Shown here: positions 9,029 to 18,377 of the stretch, in pieces
How positions within the stretch are numbered: position 1 is the stretch's first letter
How the letters are laid out: each line of letters opens with the position of its first letter
Assembly (NCBI RefSeq): GCF_007858275.1
Contig: NZ_VFEV01000007.1
Location: 118,302-182,301 of the forward strand
Length of the DNA stretch: 64,000 nucleotides
Reading direction: 5' to 3'
Source: Pseudomonas proteolytica
GTDB lineage: Bacteria > Pseudomonadota > Gammaproteobacteria > Pseudomonadales > Pseudomonadaceae
Translations under genes and position numbers: made by a program
Notes under the pieces: model-generated
Databases searched by the model: none
What the model was told of the DNA's origin: nothing
What the model saw: the letters and a program-made list of their open reading frames with translations, nothing else

Positions 9029-9853
9029 TTAGCGGCTACTGACCTGCTGTTCCAGCAGAACCCGATTGGACAGCGACACTAATTCGCCATCATCGGTCAG
9101 CAGGGTGGTTTTCACCGTGCCGATCTCTTCAATCTGCCCTTCGACCTCGCCAACACGCACGCTTTGCCCCACCTGATACAACTCACGCACATAGATTCCC
9201 GCAAGAATCTGCCCGGCAATTCCCCGGCTTCCCAAACCCATGGCCAGCGCAACGGCCAGACCAACGGTAATCAAAACGATCACAATCACATGGTTGAGCA
9301 GGTCAGTCTTGACCTCCAACTGGCTGATCGCCACCGAAATACTGATGATGATCACCAGCCCTTGGGCAATTCGCCCCAGGCCACCTGCATAGTCCAGGCC
9401 TACGCCTTCAGCGGCGCCGCGCACCAGGCCATTGGCCAGTTGCGCCAGCAGAACGCCGACCAGCAACACCAGCGCGCCGCCGAATACTTTCGGCAAATAC
9501 AGCGCCAGCATGTCGAGCGTAGCTGAAACTCGCTCAAGTCCAAGGGATTGCGCCGCAGAAACCAGAAAAATCAGCAAAACAAACCAGTAGACGATCTTGC
9601 CGATCAGTGTCGAGATCGGCACTTGCAGCCCGGCGCGCCCCAGCAACTTGGTCAATCCGGTGCCGGCCATCAAACGATCGAGGCCCAGCTTGGCGAGCAA
9701 TTTGGAGAGCAGGGTGTCGAGCAGCTTGGCCACGACAAAACCCAGCAGCACCAGCACCAGCGCACCAAACAGGTTGGGAATGAAATTCGCCACCTTGGTC
9801 CACAACGCAGTCATTGCAGTGACCAGACTCTGCGTCCAGAGATCAAGTTCCAT
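9029..9853 (-). CDS. cmpX: MscS-like small-conductance channel CmpX
   Basis: A 274-residue inner-membrane protein with four or five hydrophobic segments, repeated TM_helix-type stretches, and a short MscS-like beta domain at the C-terminus (IYVRELYQVGQSVRVGEVEGQIEEIGTVKTT). Gene order crfX-cmpX-sigX-oprF matches Pseudomonas. CmpX is thought to act in envelope mechanosensing and to influence SigX activity. The ATG at 9853 lies two bases after the crfX stop; a TTG two codons upstream is an alternative. Confidence 0.88.
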   Translation of the reverse strand: MELDLWTQSLVTAMTALWTKVANFIPNLFGALVLVLLGFVVAKLLDTLLSKLLAKLGLDRLMAGTGLTKLLGRAGLQVPISTLIGKIVYWFVLLIFLVSAAQSLGLERVSATLDMLALYLPKVFGGALVLLVGVLLAQLANGLVRGAAEGVGLDYAGGLGRIAQGLVIIISISVAISQLEVKTDLLNHVIVIVLITVGLAVALAMGLGSRGIAGQILAGIYVRELYQVGQSVRVGEVEGQIEEIGTVKTTLLTDDGELVSLSNRVLLEQQVSSR

Positions 9854-9855
9854 AT

Positions 9856-10101
9856 TCAATCAGCCTTATCAGCAGTGCGAGCAATAGGTTTACGACGAGA
9901 AACAGGCGATACGTGGGCCGAACCATTGTTCAGCGCCATCATCAGTGCCGGCACCCAGCGGCCGAGCAGACCAAACAGGTCGCCCGCGCCCACCTGGCGG
10001 TTGGCGGTTTTCAGTACGCGCCCCAGGCAAGCATCGTCGTCACGGTTGGACGGCGAAGCGTTAAGCATGTCACGCAAAGACTGTTCAAACGGATCGTGCA
10101 T
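9856..10101 (-). CDS. crfX: CrfX family protein
   Basis: An 81-residue protein of unknown biochemical function, found next to cmpX and sigX in pseudomonads. It begins MHDPFEQSLRDML and ends in a basic tail. A weak hydrophobic stretch (LFGLLGRWVPALMMAL) may be amphipathic or membrane associated. The ATG at 10101 follows GAGGT. The gene name comes from its fixed position and small size; the function is not established here. Confidence 0.82.
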   Translation of the reverse strand: MHDPFEQSLRDMLNASPSNRDDDACLGRVLKTANRQVGAGDLFGLLGRWVPALMMALNNGSAHVSPVSRRKPIARTADKAD

Positions 10102-10186
10102 AGGGACCTCTCGCAAGTGATTTAAAAGACGAGGGCAAAATTCGTCTGGTCACATGACCTCTCCTGCCGTTCAGGTCACGTTCAGG

Positions 10187-11182
10187 TCAAACCCAGCGTA
10201 AACGTCGAAACAGCCACCACTGCCCAAGGGCCACCGAGACCATCAACAAGCAGGCAATCGCGAAGCCATAGGGGCTCTCGGAAAACGGAATCCCCCCTAC
10301 GTTGATCCCCAGCAAGCCGGTCAGGAAACTCATCGGCAAAAAGATCCCGGTGATGATCCCGAAGCGGTACATCGTGCGGTTCATGCGCACGCTCAAACGC
10401 CGATCCTCGGCCTCCAGCACCAGCCCCACGCGCTCCCGGCTCAATTCCAGCTCTTCCAGGTAACGGGTCAGGCTGTTATTCAATTCATTCCAATAGTCAG
10501 CATCGTCATCGACGAACCAGGGCAGTTTTATGCGTGTCAGTTGCGCGAAAATATCGCGCTGGGGTGCCAGGAAGCGCTTGAGCGCGGCGGCCCGCCGACG
10601 GATCTGCAGGACACTGCCATGCTCCGGGGTATACCGTTCGTCGGTATCCAGTTTTTCTTCTTCGATATCGACGATTTCAGACAAGTCGCTGACCAGATCC
10701 TGCACTTTATTGGTCAGGTACTGCGCCATGTACAGGATCAGCTCGGAAGCAGTCCTGGGGCCTTTTCCATCCGCCAACTGCACCAGCAACTCATCGGTAG
10801 CGCGCAAGGGCCGCAGACGCAGGGAAATGACCCGGTCAGCCGCAGCAAAGATACGCACCGATACCATGTCTTCCGGCTCCGCCCCCGGATTGAGGTTGAT
10901 TCCACGCAGAAACAGCAGCAACTCGTCGTCCGGCAACGGCAGCAAACGTGGCCGGGTGTTCTCCTCCAGCAGCAGGTCACAGGCGAACTCGCTCAGGCCA
11001 CTGGATTTGCGCAACCAGGTCTGGGTCTGGGGATGACTGCGATCCCAATGCAGCCACAGGCTTTCCTGGGGCTGCATTTGCAGGTCGTCAAGCTCAGTCC
11101 GGGCAATCGAACGCGCACCGCCTTTACCGTCCAGCACGAGGGCGTGTACCAGCCCCCACTGCGCGTTTTCTTCCTCGAACAT
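10187..11182 (-). CDS. cmaX: CorA-like membrane protein CmaX (ZntB-type)
   Basis: A 331-residue member of the CorA/ZntB metal transporter superfamily. It has a large acidic cytoplasmic N-terminal region, a long coiled-coil stretch (about 130-270), and two C-terminal transmembrane helices. The helix that normally carries the CorA GMN signature reads GIN here (LTGLLGINVGGIPF), as in ZntB/CmaX relatives, so a magnesium-channel role should not be assumed. The ATG at 11182 follows AGGGG. Confidence 0.85.
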   Translation of the reverse strand: MFEEENAQWGLVHALVLDGKGGARSIARTELDDLQMQPQESLWLHWDRSHPQTQTWLRKSSGLSEFACDLLLEENTRPRLLPLPDDELLLFLRGINLNPGAEPEDMVSVRIFAAADRVISLRLRPLRATDELLVQLADGKGPRTASELILYMAQYLTNKVQDLVSDLSEIVDIEEEKLDTDERYTPEHGSVLQIRRRAAALKRFLAPQRDIFAQLTRIKLPWFVDDDADYWNELNNSLTRYLEELELSRERVGLVLEAEDRRLSVRMNRTMYRFGIITGIFLPMSFLTGLLGINVGGIPFSESPYGFAIACLLMVSVALGQWWLFRRLRWV

Positions 11183-11206
11183 CCTCACCCCTGTCGGCTA
11201 TTGCAG

Positions 11207-11698
11207 TTATTCAGGCATTTTCAACGGGCTGGGCGAAACAATCACGCCATTGTTATCGGCATAGACATATTCACCGGGACGGAATGTCACGCCCGCAAAT
11301 GTCACGGCCCCGCCCAGGTCGCCCACGCCTTGGCGATGGCTCTTTTTCGGGTGGCTGGCCAAGGCCTGCACGCCCAGGTCGGTCTGGGCGAGCACGTCCA
11401 CATCACGCACACAGCCGTAGATCACCAAGCCTTCCCAGCCGTTCTTTGCGGCTCGATCGGCGATCATGTCGCCCAGCAAGGCGCAGCGCAATGAACCACC
11501 ACCGTCGACCACCAGCACTTTGCCGGTGCCATCGAGTTCGGCCTGCTCCTTGACCCTGGAGTTGTCCTCAAAGCACTTGACGGTCACGATCTGGCCACCG
11601 AAGGAGTCCCGCCCCCCAAAGTTGGCGAACATCGGCTCCAGCACCTGTACCAGGTCCGGGTAGGCGTCACACAGGTCGGGGGTAACGTAATGGTTCAT
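11207..11698 (-). CDS. rraA: RraA-family protein (RNase E activity regulator / HMG aldolase-like)
   Basis: A 163-residue protein of the RraA/MenG-like fold, with the GxxV(x)[10 protein letters not shown] and [13 protein letters not shown] segments typical of bacterial RraA. E. coli RraA binds and inhibits RNase E. Pseudomonas members are also annotated as 4-hydroxy-4-methyl-2-oxoglutarate aldolase, so the name covers two possible activities. It lies 24 bases downstream of the cmaX stop on the same strand order seen in P. aeruginosa. Confidence 0.82.
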   Translation of the reverse strand: MNHYVTPDLCDAYPDLVQVLEPMFANFGGRDSFGGQIVTVKCFEDNSRVKEQAELDGTGKVLVVDGGGSLRCALLGDMIADRAAKNGWEGLVIYGCVRDVDVLAQTDLGVQALASHPKKSHRQGVGDLGGAVTFAGVTFRPGEYVYADNNGVIVSPSPLKMPE

Positions 11699-11927
11699 CG
11701 AAAAACTCCTGTCGGTGAAAGAAGGTGTCGAACATCCACAGCTACATCAAGAAAACGCATCGCAACCGGCATTCTTTAAGACTTGCCGCTGCAAGGGCGA
11801 CAATGATCAGACCCGCCAGGCTGTAACGCAATAGCCACTGCGCGACTGAATATGACCAGAATAGCCCGGTGCGTCATATCTTAGCCGCAAGCCACCTCAA
11901 GCGAAACGCCCTCTTTAGAGCCTTTCT

Positions 11928-12917
11928 TCAGACAGCCGCCGGCACCTGCACCTGTGCACCCGCCAAAGGTGTCAGGGGATCTTTCAGCCAACGCTGCACC
12001 AACGGCCATACTTCGGCCTGCGCCGCTTTACTCACCAGCATCTCGACATGCCCGAAATCACCGCTGAACCCTTGCTTGCGCCCCAGGCACAGGTATTGGC
12101 GGTGCTCGCTGCCCACTTGGTCAAAAAGCTTGCGGCAGGCCCAGTCCGGGTCTTGATGATCGCCAGCGGCACTCACTGCCAGCAGCGGTACATCGACCTC
12201 GGCCAGGCCTTTCCACCAGTCGCGCTCGGCATCGCCAAAACGCCCGAACAAGCCGTGCCAGCGCATGCTTTCCAGGGCCAGGCCGATGGGCTCGTCTTCC
12301 GGGCCACGCTTGAGTCGCGAACCGGAAAGCTGGGCAAAGCGCTTCAAGATCAAGCGCCCACCCCACTCCACCGGCGGAATTTTCAACGGCCAGTAAGTGC
12401 GACTGACCTGGCAGCCAAACAGCGCCACCGACGCCACGGCCGGCGCCCCCAGATACTGGCCGCCCAGCGCTGCCGCCAGGGTCGTGCCGCCCAACGAGTG
12501 ACCGATCCAGTGCGGGATCTGCGCACTTTGCTCACGCACAAAGGCGGCGATGGCCGGTAAATCGTAACGAGCATAGTCGGCGACACGATTCTTGGCGTAG
12601 TCCTGGTTACGTCGGGAAAGCCCGTGACCACGCATTTCCGGGATCCATACATCAAAGCCCTGGCGCGCCAGATACGCCCCCAGGCCAATCCCTTTGGGCG
12701 AATACCAGAAACGGCGATTGGAAAAGCTGCCATGTACCAACACCACCGGTACACCACGACTTTGCGCGACATCGGCCAGCCCCAGGCGTGTCACCGCCAG
12801 TTCTACGGTGCTGTCGGGGCTGTTGCCAGGCTTGAGGCGGTAGACATCTTCACTCAGATCGCCACGACGCTCAGCGCTGATCAAGGCGACGGGAAACAGG
12901 TTGCTGCTGCTTTGCAT
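11928..12917 (-). CDS. Alpha/beta hydrolase
   Basis: A 329-residue alpha/beta-hydrolase fold protein. It has an oxyanion-side VLVHGSFSNRRFWY segment, the nucleophile elbow GHSLGG, and a late His in FGHVEMLV. No signal peptide is visible. The substrate is unknown. It follows ppsA on the same strand, as its homologue does in P. aeruginosa, but a terminator lies between them. The ATG at 12917 is preceded only by weak AAGAA. Longer starts would run through that terminator. Confidence 0.82.
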   Translation of the reverse strand: MQSSSNLFPVALISAERRGDLSEDVYRLKPGNSPDSTVELAVTRLGLADVAQSRGVPVVLVHGSFSNRRFWYSPKGIGLGAYLARQGFDVWIPEMRGHGLSRRNQDYAKNRVADYARYDLPAIAAFVREQSAQIPHWIGHSLGGTTLAAALGGQYLGAPAVASVALFGCQVSRTYWPLKIPPVEWGGRLILKRFAQLSGSRLKRGPEDEPIGLALESMRWHGLFGRFGDAERDWWKGLAEVDVPLLAVSAAGDHQDPDWACRKLFDQVGSEHRQYLCLGRKQGFSGDFGHVEMLVSKAAQAEVWPLVQRWLKDPLTPLAGAQVQVPAAV

Positions 12918-12930
12918 AATGTTCTTGCAC

Positions 12931-12964
12931 AAAAAAGGGCGGCGTCCGGAAGGAGTTCCGCCCT
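12931..12964 (-). terminator. Rho-independent terminator of ppsA
   Basis: On the minus strand AGGGCGG and CCGCCCT form a stem around a 19-base loop and are followed by TTTTTTG. It lies 53 bases past the ppsA stop. Confidence 0.7.
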
Positions 12965-13016
12965 GTACAGAATGAGAAATGCCGGCCAGCCATATAGGCC
13001 GACCGGCAGATGGCAA

Positions 13017-15392
13017 TTACGCCGAGGCTTGGCCTTCAGCCAGGAAGAACCAGGTTTCCAGCACGGAATCGGGGTTCAGCGAGACACTTTCGATGCCCTG
13101 TTCCATCAGCCATTTGGCCAGGTCCGGGTGATCGGAAGGGCCTTGGCCACAGATACCGATGTACTTGCCAGCCTTGTTGCAGGCCTGGATGGCGTTGGCC
13201 AACAGTTTCTTGACCGCAGGGTTACGCTCGTCAAACAGGTGGGCGATGATCCCGGAGTCGCGATCCAGGCCCAGGGTCAGTTGGGTCAGGTCATTGGAAC
13301 CGATGGAGAAGCCATCGAAGAACTCCAGGAACTCCTCGGCGAGGATGGCGTTGGACGGCAGCTCGCACATCATGATCACGCGCAGGCCGTTTTCGCCACG
13401 GGTCAGACCGTTCTCAGCCAGCAGGTCGACCACCTGGCTCGCTTCGCCCAAGGTGCGCACGAAGGGCACCATGATCTCGACGTTGGTCAGGCCCATCTCG
13501 TTGCGCACACGCTTGAGGGCGCGGCATTCGAGCTCGAAGCAGTCACGAAACGCTTCGCTGATGTAGCGCGAGGCGCCACGGAAACCCAGCATCGGGTTTT
13601 CTTCTTCCGGCTCGTAAAGCTTGCCGCCGATCAGGTTCGCGTATTCGTTGGACTTGAAGTCCGACAGGCGCACGATGACTTTCTTCGGCCAGAAGGCCGC
13701 CGCCAGGGTGCTGATGCCTTCCACCAGCTTCTCGACGTAGAAGCCAACCGGGTCGTTGTAGCCGGCGATGCGCTTGTCGACGCTGTCCTTGATTTCCACC
13801 GGCAGGCCGTCGTAGTTCAACAGGGCCTTGGGGTGCACGCCGATCATGCGGTTGATGATGAACTCCAGGCGGGCCAGGCCCACCCCGGCGTTCGGCAACT
13901 GCGCGAAGTCGAAGGCGCGGTCAGGGTTGCCGACGTTCATCATGATCTTGAACGGCAGGTCGGGCATGGCATCGATGGAGTTTTGCTTGATGTCGAAGCC
14001 CAGTTCACCTTCAAAGATGAAGCCGGTATCGCCTTCGGCGCAGGATACGGTGACGCCCTGGCCATCCTTGAGCAGTTGGGTCGCGTTGCCGCAACCGACT
14101 ACTGCCGGGATCCCCAGTTCACGGGCAATGATCGCCGCGTGGCAGGTACGCCCGCCACGGTTGGTGACGATGGCGCTGGCGCGCTTCATCACGGGTTCCC
14201 AATCCGGGTCGGTCATGTCGGAGACCAGCACGTCACCCGGCTGGACCTTGTCCATCTCGGACACGTCCTTGATGATCCGCACCTTGCCAGCGCCGATGCG
14301 CTGGCCGATGGCACGGCCTTCCACCAGCACGGTACCGGTTTCTTTCAACAGGTAGCGTTCCATGACATTCGCCGAGGTGCGGCTTTTCACGGTTTCCGGA
14401 CGTGCCTGGACGATGTACAGCTTGCCGTCATCGCCGTCCTTGGCCCACTCGATGTCCATCGGGCACTTGTAGTGCTTCTCGATGATCATCGCCTGCTTGG
14501 CCAATTCACTGACTTCGGCATCGCTGAGGCAGAAGCGCGCACGCTCGGCCTTGTCGACATCAACGGTTTTCACCGAGCGACCGGCCTTGGCCTCGTCGCC
14601 GTAGATCATCTTGATAGCCTTGCTGCCCAGGTTGCGGCGCAGGATCGCCGGGCGACCGGCCTCAAGGGTGTGCTTGTGCACGTAGAACTCGTCCGGGTTG
14701 ACCGCGCCTTGTACGACGGTTTCGCCCAGGCCGTAGGCGCCGGTGATAAACACCACGTCACGGAAGCCCGATTCGGTATCCAGGGTGAACATCACGCCGG
14801 CGGTACCGGTTTCCGAACGCACCATGCGCTGCACACCGGCAGACAGGGCCACCAGCTTGTGGTCAAAACCCTGGTGCACGCGGTAGGAAATGGCGCGGTC
14901 GTTGAACAGCGAGGCGAACACTTCCTTCGCTGCGCGGATGACGTTTTCTACGCCACGGATGTTCAGGAAGGTTTCCTGCTGGCCGGCGAAGGAGGCGTCG
15001 GGCAAATCTTCGGCGGTGGCCGAGGAACGCACGGCGACAGCCATGTCCGGGTTGCCCGCCGACAGGGTGGCGAAGGCGGTGCGGATTTCTGCGTTGAGCT
15101 TCTCGGGGAACTCGGCTTCCATGATCCACTGGCGGATCTGCGCGCCGGTCTTGGCCAGAGCGTTGACATCATCGACGTCCAACGCGTCCAGGGCAGCGTG
15201 GATCTGGTCGTTGAGACCACTCAGTTCGAGGAAGTCGCGATATGCCTGGGCCGTGGTGGCGAAACCACCGGGCACTGAGACACCGGCGCCCGCAAGATTA
15301 CTGATCATCTCGCCGAGGGATGCGTTCTTGCCCCCCACATGCTCTACATCATGGACGCCGAGCTTATCGAGGGAAACTACGTACTCTACCAA
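13017..15392 (-). CDS. ppsA: Phosphoenolpyruvate synthase
   Basis: A 791-residue enzyme making PEP from pyruvate and ATP for gluconeogenesis. The order is an N-terminal ATP-grasp-like pyruvate-binding domain ([12 protein letters not shown] at the start), the central phosphohistidine domain with [14 protein letters not shown], and the C-terminal PEP-binding TIM barrel with [16 protein letters not shown] and GICGQGPS. The start is TTG at 15392, preceded by GGAGAG with normal spacing; no ATG lies nearby. It is divergent from ppsR, which would regulate it by phosphorylation. Confidence 0.96.
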   Translation of the reverse strand: MVEYVVSLDKLGVHDVEHVGGKNASLGEMISNLAGAGVSVPGGFATTAQAYRDFLELSGLNDQIHAALDALDVDDVNALAKTGAQIRQWIMEAEFPEKLNAEIRTAFATLSAGNPDMAVAVRSSATAEDLPDASFAGQQETFLNIRGVENVIRAAKEVFASLFNDRAISYRVHQGFDHKLVALSAGVQRMVRSETGTAGVMFTLDTESGFRDVVFITGAYGLGETVVQGAVNPDEFYVHKHTLEAGRPAILRRNLGSKAIKMIYGDEAKAGRSVKTVDVDKAERARFCLSDAEVSELAKQAMIIEKHYKCPMDIEWAKDGDDGKLYIVQARPETVKSRTSANVMERYLLKETGTVLVEGRAIGQRIGAGKVRIIKDVSEMDKVQPGDVLVSDMTDPDWEPVMKRASAIVTNRGGRTCHAAIIARELGIPAVVGCGNATQLLKDGQGVTVSCAEGDTGFIFEGELGFDIKQNSIDAMPDLPFKIMMNVGNPDRAFDFAQLPNAGVGLARLEFIINRMIGVHPKALLNYDGLPVEIKDSVDKRIAGYNDPVGFYVEKLVEGISTLAAAFWPKKVIVRLSDFKSNEYANLIGGKLYEPEEENPMLGFRGASRYISEAFRDCFELECRALKRVRNEMGLTNVEIMVPFVRTLGEASQVVDLLAENGLTRGENGLRVIMMCELPSNAILAEEFLEFFDGFSIGSNDLTQLTLGLDRDSGIIAHLFDERNPAVKKLLANAIQACNKAGKYIGICGQGPSDHPDLAKWLMEQGIESVSLNPDSVLETWFFLAEGQASA

Positions 15393-15570
15393 GGTGATCT
15401 CTCCACTAACTGTGTTGGAAAAGCTCAGGGCGCCGGGGGCTCAATAGGAGCATTTACCGGCGTTTGTGGCCTGGACCTGGAAAATAAGTGAGAATGCGGC
15501 CCACTGTGGGACGGCAAAATCGCGCCTATCATATCCAAGATTCGTCATCAGCTTAAGGCCCAAGGCTCAA

Positions 15571-16389
15571 ATGAAACGATCTGCTTTCTTTATCTCCGAT
15601 GGCACCGGCATTACCGCCGAAACCCTGGGTCAGAGCCTGCTGGCGCAGTTCGAAAGCATTACCTTCGCCAAATTCACCCGGCCTTATATCGATAACGTGG
15701 ATAAAGCGCGGGCCATGGTACAACAAATCAATCTGGCCGCCGAAAAAGACGGTGTACGCCCGATCATTTTCGACACCATCGTCAACCAGGACATCCGTGA
15801 GATCCTCGCGACTTCCAATGGTTTCATGATCGACATCTTCTCGACCTTCCTTGCGCCCTTGGAACAGGAGCTCAGTGAGCATTCCTCATACTCCGTGGGC
15901 AAGTCCCATTCCATTGGCCACAATTCCAACTATATGGAGCGGATCGAGGCGGTGAACTTCGCCCTGGACAACGACGACGGCGCCCGCACCCACTACTACG
16001 ACAAGGCCGACCTGATCCTGGTCGGCGTGTCGCGCTGCGGCAAGACCCCGACCTGCCTGTACATGGCCATGCAGTTTGGCATCCGCGCGGCCAACTACCC
16101 GCTGACCGAGGACGACATGGAACGCCTGCAACTGCCGGCGGTGCTGCGCAAACATCAGCACAAGCTCTTCGGCCTGACCATCGACCCGGACCGACTCACG
16201 GCCATCCGTAACGAACGCAAGCCCAACAGCCGCTATTCGAGCTATGCCCAGTGCGAATTCGAAGTGCGGGAAGTGGAAAACCTGTTCCGCCGGGAAAACA
16301 TTGCGCACATCAACTCCACGCATTTTTCGGTGGAAGAGATTTCGGCGAAAATCCTTGTAGAAAAGGGTGTTGAGCGGCGCTTCAAATAA
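15571..16389 (+). CDS. ppsR: PEP synthase regulatory protein (kinase/pyrophosphorylase)
   Basis: A 272-residue DUF299-family bifunctional regulator that inactivates PEP synthase by ADP-dependent threonine phosphorylation and reactivates it by phosphorolysis. It begins [20 protein letters not shown] and has the P-loop-like [13 protein letters not shown] (about residues 153-165). The divergent position to ppsA is the conserved arrangement. Confidence 0.94.
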   Translation: MKRSAFFISDGTGITAETLGQSLLAQFESITFAKFTRPYIDNVDKARAMVQQINLAAEKDGVRPIIFDTIVNQDIREILATSNGFMIDIFSTFLAPLEQELSEHSSYSVGKSHSIGHNSNYMERIEAVNFALDNDDGARTHYYDKADLILVGVSRCGKTPTCLYMAMQFGIRAANYPLTEDDMERLQLPAVLRKHQHKLFGLTIDPDRLTAIRNERKPNSRYSSYAQCEFEVREVENLFRRENIAHINSTHFSVEEISAKILVEKGVERRFK

Positions 16390-16405
16390 CCCGTAGCCGC
16401 TTGTG

Positions 16406-16843
16406 TGGCGAGCGGGCTTGATTGTGGCGAGCGGGCTTGCCCGCGCTGGGCTGCGCAGCAGCCCCAACAAGGATGACTCGGCGTGTCAGGCACTGCTGCG
16501 ATAGCTTGGTATTTTGGGGCGGCTTCGCCACCCAGCGCGGGCGATGCGGCGTTCCGACAAGCCCGCTCGCCACAAGGGTTTAGCCATACCCAGCCAGGAG
16601 GTTTTGGGGCGGCTGCAGCCCAGCAGGTTTTTTTGGACAGCATACTAATTGTGGCGAGCGGGCTTGCCCCGCGCTGGGCTGCGCAGCAGCCCCAACAAGG
16701 TTGACTCGGTGTGTCAGGCACTGCTGCGATAGCTTGGTATTTTGGGGCGGCTTCGCCACCCAGCGCGGGGCAAGCCCGCTCGCCACAATCAAGCCCGCTC
16801 GCCACAACAAGCCCATTTGCCACAACAAGCCCGTATGCCACAA
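16406..16843. repeat. REPIN block with degenerate tandem REP fragments
   Basis: The gap between ppsR and the MocR gene is filled by two direct copies of about 140-150 bp (16424-16573 and 16651-16788). Each is an inverted pair of GTGGCGAGCGGGCTTGCC half-elements joined by a GGGCTGC-rich arm. A spare half-element lies on the left (16406-16424). A decaying series lies on the right, in which CAAGCCCGCTCGCCACAA is repeated as CAAGCCCATTTGCCACAA and CAAGCCCGTATGCCACAA (16790-16843). No gene is seen here. Confidence 0.9.
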
Positions 16844-16849
16844 CTGGGT

Positions 16850-18274
16850 TCACAGGTGAAACCGGTCCCCACCCTGCCCCAGCGCCGTGGCCAGCGCGTC
16901 AAACCCCGCCTTCAGCAATTGATCATCCCCCGACGTATTGCAAATGCTCGCCCGGATAAACTGCGGTACCGCCGTCTGCCCCACGGCAAAGGCTTCGGCC
17001 GTGGCGATCAGGTAATTATTCTGCTTGAGTTCCGCCTCGATTTCCGACGCTCGCCAAGGCTCAGGGACTTCAATCCAGAAGTGCGGGCTGTTGGGGTGCG
17101 TCCGGTATTCCAGGCCGGCCAGCAGGCCTGCGACCAATGCCTTGCGCCGGCTGATTTCATTGATCTGCTGATGCAACAGGTACTCTGCCGTACCGTTTTC
17201 AATCCACTGCGTGGCCAGTTCCAGGGTCACTGGCGTGGCCATCCAGCAGGTTGAGCGCAGAGCCGCAGAGATACGGCTGACCAGCGCGGGCGGTGCATGC
17301 ACATACCCCACCCGCAAGCCCGCCGACACGGCCTTGCTCAGGCTGCTGATCAGAATCGTGCGCTCCGGGGCAAAATGGCTCAGGGGCGGCGGGCGATCTG
17401 CCACCAACACCCCATGCGCCTCGTCCTCCAAGATCAGCAGATTGTGCTCACGACAGACCTTCACCAGCGCCTCACGGCGGGCCACCGACAACACCGCGGT
17501 CGTCGGATTCTGGATGGTCGGCGTGCAATACAAGGCCGATACCCGGTGATTGCGACAGACCTCCTCCAGAGCTCCCGGCAACACGCCTTCCTCATCCATT
17601 TCCAGACCGATCAGGCGGATGCCGAGCATCCGCGCGGCGGTAATCAGGCCCGGATAGGTCAATTGCTCGGTGACTACCGTGTCGCCCGCACGCACCAACG
17701 CCATCAACGCGCACAGCAGCCCGTGCTGGCCGCCGTTGACACAGATGACCTGCTCTGGAATCGGATGAAAGTCACGCTGCACCAACCATTGCGCACCGGC
17801 CGCGCGGTAGCGAGGCAGGCCGGCGTCCGGGGTGTAGGCGCTGATGTCCTGCAGGAACTTGGCATTCTTGGCCAGGGTTTCAAAGCCCTGGGCCAGGAAC
17901 ATGGTCTCCTGCCCAGGGATATGCATATTGCGGCTCATATCGAAGTACTGGCGCGGCTCCTCGCTGACATTGCGAAAGCCTTCGTCACGCTGGCGCTCCA
18001 TCCCACGCTTGCGTACGAACGTTCCGTCACCCACTCGCGCCACCACCAGGCCCAGGCGTTCCAGTTCGCCGTAGGCGCGGCTGATAGTGCCGATGGTCAC
18101 CCCAAGATTGTCAGAAAGCACCCGGTGAGGCGGCAGTTTGCGCCCAGGCTCAATCAGACCTTCGAGGATGCCCCGTTCCATGACGTCGGACAGGCGTTTG
18201 TACTTCACGCCCTGCCCGCTGGACAGCCCCTCTCGCATAATTGACACCATGTCAATATTTGTTTTGACAGCCAT
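16850..18274 (-). CDS. MocR-type (GntR-aminotransferase) transcriptional regulator
   Basis: A 474-residue protein. An N-terminal GntR winged helix (about residues 20-90, DNLGVTIGTISRAYGELERLG) is joined to a fold-type-I aminotransferase domain. The PLP-binding lysine is in SSLSKAVSAGLRVGY. MocR proteins such as PdxR and GabR sense PLP or an amino-acid adduct and control divergent neighbours. Here the divergent target would be the transporter and sulfur genes at 18.4-23.9 kb (inference). A second ATG directly upstream (18277) is possible but lies too close to AGGG. Confidence 0.9.
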   Translation of the reverse strand: MAVKTNIDMVSIMREGLSSGQGVKYKRLSDVMERGILEGLIEPGRKLPPHRVLSDNLGVTIGTISRAYGELERLGLVVARVGDGTFVRKRGMERQRDEGFRNVSEEPRQYFDMSRNMHIPGQETMFLAQGFETLAKNAKFLQDISAYTPDAGLPRYRAAGAQWLVQRDFHPIPEQVICVNGGQHGLLCALMALVRAGDTVVTEQLTYPGLITAARMLGIRLIGLEMDEEGVLPGALEEVCRNHRVSALYCTPTIQNPTTAVLSVARREALVKVCREHNLLILEDEAHGVLVADRPPPLSHFAPERTILISSLSKAVSAGLRVGYVHAPPALVSRISAALRSTCWMATPVTLELATQWIENGTAEYLLHQQINEISRRKALVAGLLAGLEYRTHPNSPHFWIEVPEPWRASEIEAELKQNNYLIATAEAFAVGQTAVPQFIRASICNTSGDDQLLKAGFDALATALGQGGDRFHL

Positions 18275-18302
18275 CATTCGCCCTAATAGTGTGCTTTTAC
18301 GG

Positions 18303-18353
18303 GTTCAATCACCGGGTGAAACCTCTAATTACAAGTTCAATATAGAGTTCAAT
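18303..18353. promoter_or_regulatory. Direct repeats of GTTCAAT: candidate MocR operator
   Basis: GTTCAAT occurs at 18303-18309, 18335-18341 and 18347-18353, all in the same orientation, in the 103-bp divergent gap. MocR-family regulators such as GabR bind direct repeats. The 32-bp and 12-bp spacings are about three and one helical turns. Assignment to this regulator is inferred from position. Confidence 0.5.
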
Positions 18354-18377
18354 TCCGGCTCAGGGAAGCAATAAACG

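Noticed and set aside
12624..15278. 884-codon plus-strand open frame opposite ppsA
   Set aside because: It is a shadow of ppsA caused by codon bias; the translation is His/Gln/Gly/Val-rich and has no family motif.
18240..18256. ATTGAC-N5-GTCAAT palindrome
   Set aside because: It lies within the first codons of the MocR gene. It could be an operator, but direct repeats in the gap fit this regulator class better, so I do not call it.
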